NCBI GenBank assembly: GCA_017448825.1
Contig: JAFSKR010000004.1
Span: 1-57,808, forward strand
DNA: 57,808 nt
DNA from: Bacteroidaceae bacterium
GTDB lineage: Bacteria > Bacteroidota > Bacteroidia > Bacteroidales > Bacteroidaceae
Reading direction: 5' to 3'
In this document: positions 27,900 through 36,860 of the stretch, piece by piece
How the letters are laid out: the number at the start of each line of letters is the position of its first letter
Position numbering within the stretch: the stretch's first letter is position 1
The notes under the pieces: model-generated
Seen by the model: the letters and a program-made list of their open reading frames with translations, nothing else
Told to the model about the DNA's origin: nothing
The model's database searches: none
Made by a program: the position numbers and the translations under genes

Positions 27900-30800
27900 T
27901 TGAAGCAGACACTTCGGAATATATTATATATCTTGCTGATTATGACGAGTGTGAGTGCTATTGCGGCTGTAAGCAATAGTGCTGCGTTTTCGTCGGCTGC
28001 ACCCGCTGCATCTGCTTCGTCACCCTTCCCAACTTCTGTCTCTGAGGCTCCGTCTCCTTCCTCAATGCAACCAACTGTTGCTCCCCTGCCCGACCCTGCC
28101 GACTCTGTCAAGGTGAAGAAGACAGATTATCCTCAAGGGCAGCATCCTGAGATGTTCTCAATGGACTTGGATGACCCTGAAAACTTGAAGCCTGACACAG
28201 CTGAATATGACGTGAAGACGGGCTATTACAAGGTGGGAACGAAGTTGGGCGACAACTTCTTGAGCCAACCTTGGTGGATGACTCCGGAAGAGTATCTGAA
28301 ATGGTCGGAGCCGAAGTCGTTCCGCGATTACTTTAAGGTAAGGAACGACTCGCTGTTTGTGACGAAGGGTAAGGAGAAATTCGACTTTAGCAACATGCAC
28401 TTCGACCTCGGTCCTGCCGAGAAAATCTTCGGTCCTGGAGGTGTACAAATCAAGACGCAAGGTAGCGCGGAACTGAAGTTTGGCTACAATTATAAGTTTA
28501 CGGACAACCCGTCGCTGTCAGAGCGTAACCGAACGACGAAGGCTTTTGATTTTGACGAGAAAATCAACATGAGCGTCAATGCCAAAGTGGGCGACAAGAT
28601 GGACTTCAACATCAATTACAACACAGATGCGACGTTCGATTTCGACTCGAAGAATCTGAAGCTGGCCTACGAGGGCAAGGAGGACGAGATAGTGAAGTTG
28701 CTGGAGGCTGGTAACATCACGTTTCCCACCAACTCGAGCCTCATCAAAGGTTCGAGTACTCTTTTCGGCATACGGACGGACTTGCAGTTCGGACGCCTCA
28801 GCTTGCAGACGGTAGTGAGCCAGAAGAAGTCAAAGTCGCAGACCGTGAGCAGCCGGGGTGGCAACCAGCTCTCGACGTTTGAGATTCAGGCTTACGACTA
28901 TGACGAGAACCGCCACTTTTTCCTTGCCCATTATTTCCATGACACGTACGACAAGGCTTGTGCCACCCTGCCCAACATCACGAGCGGAGTGACCATCAAT
29001 CGCATCGAAGTGTGGCAGACGAACACGGGCGGCTCAACGGAGAACACGCGCAACATCATCGGCTTTGTGGACTTGGCTGAGCGCAACCACATCAGCAACT
29101 CCATCTGGAACGGCACTGGCAGCACAAACCCCAGCAACGCCAGCAATGACCTCTACGCCACGATGGTGAACACCTACAGCGATGCAAGGAACGTGGACCA
29201 GACGAGCAACGTGCTGGACGCGTTCCTGCAAGGCGGCTTCGACTATGAGAAAGTGGAGAACGCGCGCCTGCTCACGTCCTCGGAATACACGCTCAACACC
29301 CACCTTGGCTACATCAGCCTGAAGACCACGTTGCAGCCCAATCAGGTGCTGGCTGTGGCATACGAGTACACCTACAATGGGCAGACTTATCAGGTGGGCG
29401 AGTTCTCTGCCGACCAAAAGGATAACGACAAGTCGCTGTACGTGAAGCTGCTGAAGAGCACCAGCAACTCGCCGAAGCTGGGCAACTGGGACTTGATGAT
29501 GAAGAATGTGTATAGCCTCAATGCCCAGTCGGTGCAGAAGGAGAAGTTCAAGCTCGACATCAAGTACCTGAGCGACACCACGGGCGTGAACCTCAGTTAC
29601 ATCCCCGAGGCAGAATTCAAGCAGACCACACTTCTGAAGATGCTCAACCTCGACCGTCTGGACGACAACGAGAAGACGAACCCGAACGGAAAGTTCGACT
29701 TTCTGGAGGGCTACACCATCCTGGCGCAGACGGGTCGTGTCATCTTCCCCGTGGTGGAGCCTTTCGGCGACTGGCTGCGGCAGAAGATAGGCGACAACGC
29801 CATTGCCGACAAGTATTGCTACGACGAACTCTACGACTCCACGAAGACCACTGCCAAGCAAGTGGCAGAGAAGAACAAGTTCACCCTGATAGGCGAATAC
29901 AAGGCATCGAGCGGCAGCGAAATCCGCATCAGCGACGGCTACACCCCCATCCCGCAAGGCAGCGTGACGGTGACAGCCGGAGGTGTGGAACTGACGGAGG
30001 GCAGCGACTATACGGTGGACTACTCCAACGGTATTGTCAGAATCATCAACCAGAGTATCATAGACGCAGGCACCAACGTAAGCGTCAGCCTCGAGAGTAT
30101 GGAAGACTACTCCATGATGCGCAAGACCATGTTGGGCTTGAACTGGGAATACGACTTCTCCAAGAACTTCAACATCGGCGGAACGCTGCTGAAAGTCAGC
30201 GAGAAGCCGCTCACCTCTAAAGTGACAATGGGGGCGGAGCCTCTCAACAATATGCTGTGGGGCCTGCACATGAACTGGAAGCAAAACTCCCAATGGCTCA
30301 CCAACATGCTGGACAAGTTTCCTTTCCTGAATCTCTCTGCTCCTTCCAGCATCTCCTTCACAGGCGAATATGCTCAACTGAACGCTGGCGAGGCAAAAGG
30401 CACCCAGGGCAACGCATCCTATCTGGACGACTTTGAGCAGACAAAGACCCCCATCGACTACAGCCATCCAAAGGAGTGGATGCTGTCATCGACCCCGAGC
30501 CACTTGGAATACGGCAATCTGAGCAACGACGTGAAATATGGCTACAACCGTGCCCGTCTGGCTTGGTACTACATCGAGCCTCTCTTCACACGCCGTTCCT
30601 CATCACTCACTCCTGCCCACATCAAGAGAGACCTTGACCAGTTGTCCAACCACTATGTGCGCGAGGTCTATGTACGTGAGGTCTATCCCAACCGCGACAC
30701 CAACCAAGGCGAGAGCAACACACTGAACATCCTCAACCTTGCCTACTACCCCAACGAGCGTGGTCCCTACAACCTTGACCCCGACCTGGATCAGCAAGGC

Positions 30801-33800
30801 CACCTGAACGACCCCAAGAAGCGATGGGGCGGCATGATGAGGAAGATTGACACCAGCGACTTCGAGACCAGCAACGTGCAGTACATCGAGTTCTGGATGC
30901 TCGACCCCTTCATCTACACGAAGGATGACCGACGCTATGGCGGCGACTTCTACATCAACCTTGGCGATGTCAGCGAGGATGTGCTGAAGGACGGCAAGAA
31001 GTTCTACGAGAGCGGTATGCCCGTCAGCAATGCCTCCACCTATACAGAGACCACATGGGGACGTGTGCCCAGCGAAAAGTCGGTGGTCTATTCCTTCTCC
31101 AACGAGAGCGGTGCCCGTCAGAGGCAGGACATCGGTCTGAACGGCTTGGCCGATGCTGACGAACGCACGTATGGCATCTATGCCGACTACCTCAACGCCA
31201 TCAAAGGCAAGGTGAGCGAAGCCGTCTATGACTCCATCTACGAAGACCCTGCTGGCGACGACTACCACTACTACCGTGGCAGCGACTTTGATGCCGCCCA
31301 AACCTCTATCCTCGACCGCTACAAGCGTATCAACTCACCCGAAGGCAACTCACCCAACACGAGCGAGTCGGGCGAGAGCTATTCCACAGCCTATCAAAGC
31401 ACACCCGATGTGGAGGACGTGAACAGCGACTACACCATGAACGAATACGAGAACTTCTACGAGTACCATGTCAGCATTCGTCCCGAAGACCTCATCGTGG
31501 GCAGGAATTACATTGTCGATACCAAAAACACCAAGGTGAAGCTGCGCAATGGCAACACCGAAGAAGCCACATGGTATGAGTTCCGCATACCCGTCGATGA
31601 GTTTGAGAGCAAGGTGGGCAGCATCAACGACTTCTCCAGCATACGCTTCATGCGTATGTACATGACAGGATTTGAAGAGCCCATCGTCCTCCGTTTTGCC
31701 AACCTTGACCTCGTGTGTGGCGAATGGCGCAACTACACACAGACCCTCTACACTGGCGACAAGCCCAGTGTGAGCGGCACCATCGTTCCGTCGGCAGTGA
31801 ACATCGAAGAGAACAACGACAAGAGCCCCGTCAACTACGTGCTGCCTCCTGGTGTGACCCGTATCCTCGACCCTTCACAGCCCCAGCTCACACAAGAAAA
31901 CGAACAGGCACTTGCCCTCACCGTAGAAAACCTCGCCACTGGCGATGCCCGTGCGGTGTATAAGACCATGAACAAAGACCTGCGCCACTACAAGCACTTG
32001 CAGATGTTCATCCATGCCAACGCTATGGAGGGAGATAACCTGTTGGAAGACAACCAGATGAGCGTCTTCATCCGCATGGGAAGCGACTATAAGAGCAACT
32101 ACTACGAGTATGAGATTCCGCTCACCCTCACCCCTGCTGGTCACTATGACACCTACACTACGCAGGGATGTAAAGCTGTATGGCCCGATGAGAATATGCT
32201 CGACATCGATTTCAGCGTGTTCACCAACTTGAAGCACGAACGCAACAAGGCACGAGCCAACGGCACCGCCAGCTACACCCAACTCTTCTCTATCTACGAT
32301 GATGACCGCCCCAACAACAAAATCAGTGTCTTGGGCAACCCCTCGCTGGGCGAAGTGAAGACGATGATGATTGGTGTGCGCAACAACGGACGCCGCACAG
32401 GCAGTGTGGAAGTGTGGGTGAACGAACTGCGTATGCAGGACTACAGTAATGAAGGCGGTTGGGCTGCACAAGGAAACATGAACGTGCAGTTGTCCGACTT
32501 CGGCTCCGTCAACGTGACAGGACACGTCGAGACGGCAGGCTTCGGCGGTCTGGAAGAAGGGGTGAACGAACGACGCGACGACAACCTCTACGAATGGAGC
32601 ATCACCACCCAGTTCGAACTGGGCAAGTTCTTCCCCGACAAGTGGAAGATGCAACTGCCCTTCTACTACTCCTACTCTTGGCAGAAACTCTCGCCTAAGT
32701 ACAACCCCTTCGACACCGATATGCTCCTGAAGGATGCCCTCGACGAATGTGAAACCTCGGCAGCACGCGACTCGCTGAGCAGCCTCACCGAAACCATCGT
32801 CAAGAACAAGAACTTCTCCCTCAGCAACTGGAAGTCACAGTTGCAGAGCCGAAAGCCCATGCCCTATGACCCCAACAACTTCTCCCTCAGCTACAGTTAC
32901 AGCCAACGCTACAAGACGGGCGAAACCACTGTCTATGAGAACGAAGAGAACTGGAAGTTCAACCTCTCCTACAACTACTCCCCCAAGTACAAGGCATGGG
33001 AGCCGTTCAAGAACCTGAAGGGCAAGTCGAAATGGCTCGACATCGTCAAGGCACAAAACCTGCAATGGTTGCCACAGACCGTTTCGTTCAACACCGACAT
33101 CACTCGCAGCTACTACGAGTTCCAAGAACGCGACATCGATGCCGGTACACAGTTGCCAGTCACCTTCTCAGACCAGTTCCTCTGGAACCGCGAATTGACC
33201 GTCCGTTGGGACATCTTCAAGGCACTCAAACTCTCATGGACTTCAGCCACCCATGCCGAGATTGAAGAGCCATACACCGTCGTGAACAAAAACCTCTATC
33301 CCGATGAGTATGCGGCATGGAAAGACTCTGTGAAGCGCAGCCTTCTCTCCTTCGGCCGACCACTCACTTACAAGGGCACCTTCACTGGCTCCTACCAAGT
33401 GCCACTCAACAAGATACCGCTCCTCGACTGGCTCTCGGCTGATGGCTCCTACAACTCCAGCTATGGCTGGACAAGAGGAACCGAACTGGAAGACGGCACC
33501 TCATTGGGCCACACCGCCTCCACCCAGCGCACCGTTAACATCAACGGTAAAATCAACCTCGAAACCCTCTACAAGAAGTGGAATTTCCTGGTCGATACCG
33601 AAAAGCGTTTCTCGGACAGCAACAGCAAGAAGAACGACAAGAACAATAGCAAGAACACCGCCAGCAAGAACGCCAAGACTCCTGCCAAAGACGCGAAGGG
33701 AAAGGACGACAAGGATGCTGATAATGCCGATGCTGCTGAGGACACGAAGAACGCCAAGTCCACCGACAAGAATGCCAAGAAGACGAAAGGCTTCACCAAA

Positions 33801-35540
33801 GAGTTCACCCTCAATGACTCCACTGCCACCGAAGTGAAACACGGCCAGAACTCCAAACGACTGATGGTACGTGCCACCACCGCTGAAGGCAAGACGTACA
33901 AACTGAAGTACAAGAAGGTGGATGTCAACACCATCTCGGTGAAGAACCGCGACACCATCCCCGTGAAAATCAACGTTGTGGCAAAACGTCCGCTCGAAGA
34001 ACTTACATGGTACAAGACAGCCCAGGTGATTGCCCGCGCCCTCATGATGGTGCGCAATGCCAGCATCTCTTACCGCAACACCTATGCTCTTACCCTGCCC
34101 GGTTTCCGCACCGAGATAGGCGATGCTTTCGGACAGAAACGCATCAATGGCATGCTCTCTCCAGGCCTTGACTTCGCTTTCGGAGCTGTGGGCGATGGCT
34201 ACATTGACAAGGCAGCCAACAACGGATGGCTCATGCAGAACGACTCCAACATCACCACCCCTGCCACCACAGCTGCGATGGAAGACCTGCAACTGAAAGC
34301 CACCCTCGAGCCCTTCAAGGACTTCAAGATTGACCTCAACGCCAGCCGCACCGTCAACAAATCGAAGAGCATCCAGTTCATGTATGCAGGAATGCCCGCC
34401 ACCCAAAGCGGTTCCTTCTCCATGACCGTCATCTCCATTGGCTCAGCATTCGAAAGCGGCGGAAATATCAACAACAACTACCACTCCAAGCACTTCCAGA
34501 AGTTCCTTTCCAATATGCCCATCATCCAAGAGCGATTGGAAAAGAAATATGCCAATAGCACCTACCCCACCGCTGCCGGCACAGCATGGGCTGGACAGAC
34601 CTACAACCCAGAGAATGGAGGCATTGACCTCTACTCTGCCGATGTCATGATACCAGCCTTCCTCTCTGCCTACTGCGGAGGCAATGCTATCTCCTCACCG
34701 CTTGACATCTTCCCTGCCCTCGCACGCCTGATGCCCAACTGGAGTGTCAAGTACAGCGGCCTGCCAAAACTCTTCCCGTGGATAGGCGACCACTTCAAGA
34801 GCTTCAACATCAACCATGCCTACAAGAGTGTCTATACGGTGGGAGCCTACAACTCCTACTCCACCTTCATGGAATATATGGGCGACATGGGCTTCATCAC
34901 CGATGTCACCACCGGCAACCCCATCCCATCCTCCATGTACAACGTTTCCACCGTCAGCCTCAACGAGTCCTTCTCGCCACTCATCGGTGTCGATATGACC
35001 CTCAACAACGGCATGACCGCCAAACTCGAATACAAGAAGACACGCACGCTCAACCTCTCTATGACCAGCGTAGCCCTCACCGAAAACTTCTCCAACGACA
35101 TCGTGGTCGGCTTGGGCTACAAGCTCAAAGACCTCAACCTCTTCGGAGCCAAAAACATCCAGTCGGGCGAAAGCAAGAAGTCCAAGTCGAAGTCGAAATC
35201 AAAGAACTCGAAAAACAAGGAGGAAGACGAAAAGACCAACACCAATAGTCGCACCAACACCCGCACACGTGGTGTCAGCCATGATCTCAACATCCGTGCC
35301 GACTTCTCCTACCGTCTGCAAAATGCTCTAAACCGCAACATCCAGACTGCCGTGACCACCGCCACCAGCGGAGCAACAGCCTACCAGCTCAAACTCTCAG
35401 CCGACTACACCTTCAGCCGTCTGCTCACCCTCTCTGGCTTCCTCGACTGGCAGAAGAATGTCCCCCTTGTCTCCCAATCCTCCTACCCCACCACCAACGC
35501 CGACTTCGGTGTCAGCATGAAGTTCTCGCTGACACGATGA
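27900..35540 (+). CDS. sprA: T9SS outer-membrane translocon SprA/Sov
   Basis: SprA (Sov in Porphyromonas) is the giant outer-membrane beta-barrel through which type IX secretion cargo leaves the cell. The 2,546-residue length fits (about 2,400-2,500 in known members). Family segments include the barrel strands rich in alternating Tyr/Phe, NRIEVWQTN near 370, GLNWEYDFSKNFNIGGTLL near 740, YLDDFEQTKTPIDYS near 840, and many Asn-Leu-Asp / Ser-Tyr-Ser-Tyr strands to the C-terminus. The start is TTG at 27900, giving KQTLRNILYILLIMTSVSAI, a proper signal peptide. Two Lys/Asp/Asn-rich low-complexity stretches (about residues 1900-1960 and 2420-2460) are probably exposed loops. It lies downstream of two 23-nt repeat arrays and is transcribed alone or with the upstream cassette. 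Confidence 0.92.
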   Translation: MKQTLRNILYILLIMTSVSAIAAVSNSAAFSSAAPAASASSPFPTSVSEAPSPSSMQPTVAPLPDPADSVKVKKTDYPQGQHPEMFSMDLDDPENLKPDTAEYDVKTGYYKVGTKLGDNFLSQPWWMTPEEYLKWSEPKSFRDYFKVRNDSLFVTKGKEKFDFSNMHFDLGPAEKIFGPGGVQIKTQGSAELKFGYNYKFTDNPSLSERNRTTKAFDFDEKINMSVNAKVGDKMDFNINYNTDATFDFDSKNLKLAYEGKEDEIVKLLEAGNITFPTNSSLIKGSSTLFGIRTDLQFGRLSLQTVVSQKKSKSQTVSSRGGNQLSTFEIQAYDYDENRHFFLAHYFHDTYDKACATLPNITSGVTINRIEVWQTNTGGSTENTRNIIGFVDLAERNHISNSIWNGTGSTNPSNASNDLYATMVNTYSDARNVDQTSNVLDAFLQGGFDYEKVENARLLTSSEYTLNTHLGYISLKTTLQPNQVLAVAYEYTYNGQTYQVGEFSADQKDNDKSLYVKLLKSTSNSPKLGNWDLMMKNVYSLNAQSVQKEKFKLDIKYLSDTTGVNLSYIPEAEFKQTTLLKMLNLDRLDDNEKTNPNGKFDFLEGYTILAQTGRVIFPVVEPFGDWLRQKIGDNAIADKYCYDELYDSTKTTAKQVAEKNKFTLIGEYKASSGSEIRISDGYTPIPQGSVTVTAGGVELTEGSDYTVDYSNGIVRIINQSIIDAGTNVSVSLESMEDYSMMRKTMLGLNWEYDFSKNFNIGGTLLKVSEKPLTSKVTMGAEPLNNMLWGLHMNWKQNSQWLTNMLDKFPFLNLSAPSSISFTGEYAQLNAGEAKGTQGNASYLDDFEQTKTPIDYSHPKEWMLSSTPSHLEYGNLSNDVKYGYNRARLAWYYIEPLFTRRSSSLTPAHIKRDLDQLSNHYVREVYVREVYPNRDTNQGESNTLNILNLAYYPNERGPYNLDPDLDQQGHLNDPKKRWGGMMRKIDTSDFETSNVQYIEFWMLDPFIYTKDDRRYGGDFYINLGDVSEDVLKDGKKFYESGMPVSNASTYTETTWGRVPSEKSVVYSFSNESGARQRQDIGLNGLADADERTYGIYADYLNAIKGKVSEAVYDSIYEDPAGDDYHYYRGSDFDAAQTSILDRYKRINSPEGNSPNTSESGESYSTAYQSTPDVEDVNSDYTMNEYENFYEYHVSIRPEDLIVGRNYIVDTKNTKVKLRNGNTEEATWYEFRIPVDEFESKVGSINDFSSIRFMRMYMTGFEEPIVLRFANLDLVCGEWRNYTQTLYTGDKPSVSGTIVPSAVNIEENNDKSPVNYVLPPGVTRILDPSQPQLTQENEQALALTVENLATGDARAVYKTMNKDLRHYKHLQMFIHANAMEGDNLLEDNQMSVFIRMGSDYKSNYYEYEIPLTLTPAGHYDTYTTQGCKAVWPDENMLDIDFSVFTNLKHERNKARANGTASYTQLFSIYDDDRPNNKISVLGNPSLGEVKTMMIGVRNNGRRTGSVEVWVNELRMQDYSNEGGWAAQGNMNVQLSDFGSVNVTGHVETAGFGGLEEGVNERRDDNLYEWSITTQFELGKFFPDKWKMQLPFYYSYSWQKLSPKYNPFDTDMLLKDALDECETSAARDSLSSLTETIVKNKNFSLSNWKSQLQSRKPMPYDPNNFSLSYSYSQRYKTGETTVYENEENWKFNLSYNYSPKYKAWEPFKNLKGKSKWLDIVKAQNLQWLPQTVSFNTDITRSYYEFQERDIDAGTQLPVTFSDQFLWNRELTVRWDIFKALKLSWTSATHAEIEEPYTVVNKNLYPDEYAAWKDSVKRSLLSFGRPLTYKGTFTGSYQVPLNKIPLLDWLSADGSYNSSYGWTRGTELEDGTSLGHTASTQRTVNINGKINLETLYKKWNFLVDTEKRFSDSNSKKNDKNNSKNTASKNAKTPAKDAKGKDDKDADNADAAEDTKNAKSTDKNAKKTKGFTKEFTLNDSTATEVKHGQNSKRLMVRATTAEGKTYKLKYKKVDVNTISVKNRDTIPVKINVVAKRPLEELTWYKTAQVIARALMMVRNASISYRNTYALTLPGFRTEIGDAFGQKRINGMLSPGLDFAFGAVGDGYIDKAANNGWLMQNDSNITTPATTAAMEDLQLKATLEPFKDFKIDLNASRTVNKSKSIQFMYAGMPATQSGSFSMTVISIGSAFESGGNINNNYHSKHFQKFLSNMPIIQERLEKKYANSTYPTAAGTAWAGQTYNPENGGIDLYSADVMIPAFLSAYCGGNAISSPLDIFPALARLMPNWSVKYSGLPKLFPWIGDHFKSFNINHAYKSVYTVGAYNSYSTFMEYMGDMGFITDVTTGNPIPSSMYNVSTVSLNESFSPLIGVDMTLNNGMTAKLEYKKTRTLNLSMTSVALTENFSNDIVVGLGYKLKDLNLFGAKNIQSGESKKSKSKSKSKNSKNKEEDEKTNTNSRTNTRTRGVSHDLNIRADFSYRLQNALNRNIQTAVTTATSGATAYQLKLSADYTFSRLLTLSGFLDWQKNVPLVSQSSYPTTNADFGVSMKFSLTR

Positions 35541-35630
35541 TGTCGTGCATTTCATGAACCGTGGCATCATCAATCCTCAAAAAATGGAAGAATTTACAGT
35601 GAGGTTGGAAAAATGAGGTGAACCATATCG

Positions 35631-35658
35631 TTTGGTTGCAAATTATTTCGTAATTTTG
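35631..35658 (+). promoter_or_regulatory. promoter of the LOG-family gene
   Basis: TTTG at 35631-35634, a 16-nt spacer and TAATTTTG at 35651-35658 match the Bacteroidota consensus. It overlaps the start of the longer open frame (35666) and supports the ATG at 35738. Confidence 0.75.
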
Positions 35659-35737
35659 CAAGTGAATGGATTCCATGTGTATCTTGGTTTCACATGATGG
35701 GCAAAATCAATATCAACAAAAAACTAAAACGAGAGAA

Positions 35738-36748
35738 ATGAAAAAGTTGTACCTTGGAGCAATGCTGATGCTTGCTGCCGCCTCTGTCTCTGCACAGAAG
35801 GCCAACGGTCTGTTTGACGCGAAGTCGATGGAGTATCTAAAGACCGTACCCTACGATTTGACACGCACGACGCTGTACAATGCAGCTGATTTGTATGAAG
35901 GCTATCAGCCAGAGAAGCCCGAGACCTTTCAGACGTGTTACGACACGAAAGCTTATCAGCATTTCATGTCGAAGGGCAAGCAGACCAACAGCGTGGAAGA
36001 GTCGCTGGCAAGAACGCTGCACGACCAGCAGATTCGCACGGCACTGAATGAGTTTTTCACACAGCATGACGCTCGCCTCTGTGTGGGCATCATGGGTGGT
36101 CACGCCCTGCTACGCACCGACCCTGTTTATAGACAGATTGTGTTGCTGAGCAAGCAACTGACAGAAAAGGGGTTCATCATGATCAGCGGTGGCGGCCCCG
36201 GCGCGATGGAAGCCACCCATCTGGGAGCCTGGATGGCTGGAAGAACGGAAGAAGATGTGGATGCAGCCCTGAAGGTGCTGATGACGGCACCCTCGTTCCG
36301 AGATGAAGGATGGCTTGCCACCTCTTTTGACGTGATGAAACGCTTTCCACAGGACAAATACGTCAGCTTGGGTGTGCCCACGTTTCTCTATGGCCATGAG
36401 CCTTCAGCACCGTTTGCCACCCACATTGCCAAGTTCTTCGAGAACAGCATCCGCGAAGACTACATCCTGACGCAGGCTTACGGTGGCATCATCTACACGC
36501 CGGGCAGTGCTGGCACAATGCAGGAAATTTTCCAAGACGCAGTGCAGAACCACTACCTTTCGTTCGGGTTCTCCAGCCCGATGGTGTTCATGGGAAAGAA
36601 ATTCTGGACGAAGGATATGCCTGTCTATCCTTTCTTGCAGAAGTTGGTCAAGAAGGGAACTTACAAGAACATGGTGCTCTCGCTGACAGACGATTCCAAT
36701 GCCATTGTTGACGAACTGATGAAGTTCAGAAACAGCGGGGCAAAGTAA
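35738..36748 (+). CDS. LOG-family protein with signal peptide
   Basis: A 336-residue protein of the LOG / lysine-decarboxylase-like fold. The two family motifs are present: GGGPGAMEA (151-159) and PGSAGTMQE (255-263), equivalent to PGGxGTxxE. LOG enzymes hydrolyse nucleoside 5'-monophosphates to base plus ribose 5-phosphate. The start at 35738 gives MKKLYLGAMLMLAAASVSAQ, a clear Sec signal peptide, placing the protein outside the cytoplasm, which is unusual for the family. It is also longer than a typical LOG (about 190), with an added N-terminal region of about 110 residues, as in the larger TIGR00730-related or YgdH-like proteins. It is convergent with a secreted 5'-nucleotidase, which could act on the same class of substrates. 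Confidence 0.83.
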   Translation: MKKLYLGAMLMLAAASVSAQKANGLFDAKSMEYLKTVPYDLTRTTLYNAADLYEGYQPEKPETFQTCYDTKAYQHFMSKGKQTNSVEESLARTLHDQQIRTALNEFFTQHDARLCVGIMGGHALLRTDPVYRQIVLLSKQLTEKGFIMISGGGPGAMEATHLGAWMAGRTEEDVDAALKVLMTAPSFRDEGWLATSFDVMKRFPQDKYVSLGVPTFLYGHEPSAPFATHIAKFFENSIREDYILTQAYGGIIYTPGSAGTMQEIFQDAVQNHYLSFGFSSPMVFMGKKFWTKDMPVYPFLQKLVKKGTYKNMVLSLTDDSNAIVDELMKFRNSGAK

Positions 36749-36763
36749 CCCCCAACATCCAGC

Positions 36764-36824
36764 AAGCCCTCACAAGAAAGGCTACCCACAACATCCATGC
36801 GGGTAGCCTTTCTTGTGAGGGCTT
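36764..36824. terminator. long hairpin between convergent genes
   Basis: A perfect 24-bp stem (36764-36787 with 36801-36824) and 13-nt loop. There is no long T-run on either side, but its position between two convergent stops suggests a bidirectional terminator. Confidence 0.75.
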
Positions 36825-36860
36825 ATTGTTCATGCGCTCCTTTCTGTTCAGTCTTATCGT

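Noticed and set aside
29034-30467. 477-codon antisense frame within sprA
   Set aside because: Covered by a well-supported SprA coding region; composition (Val/His/Ala-rich, no domain) is typical of a shadow frame.
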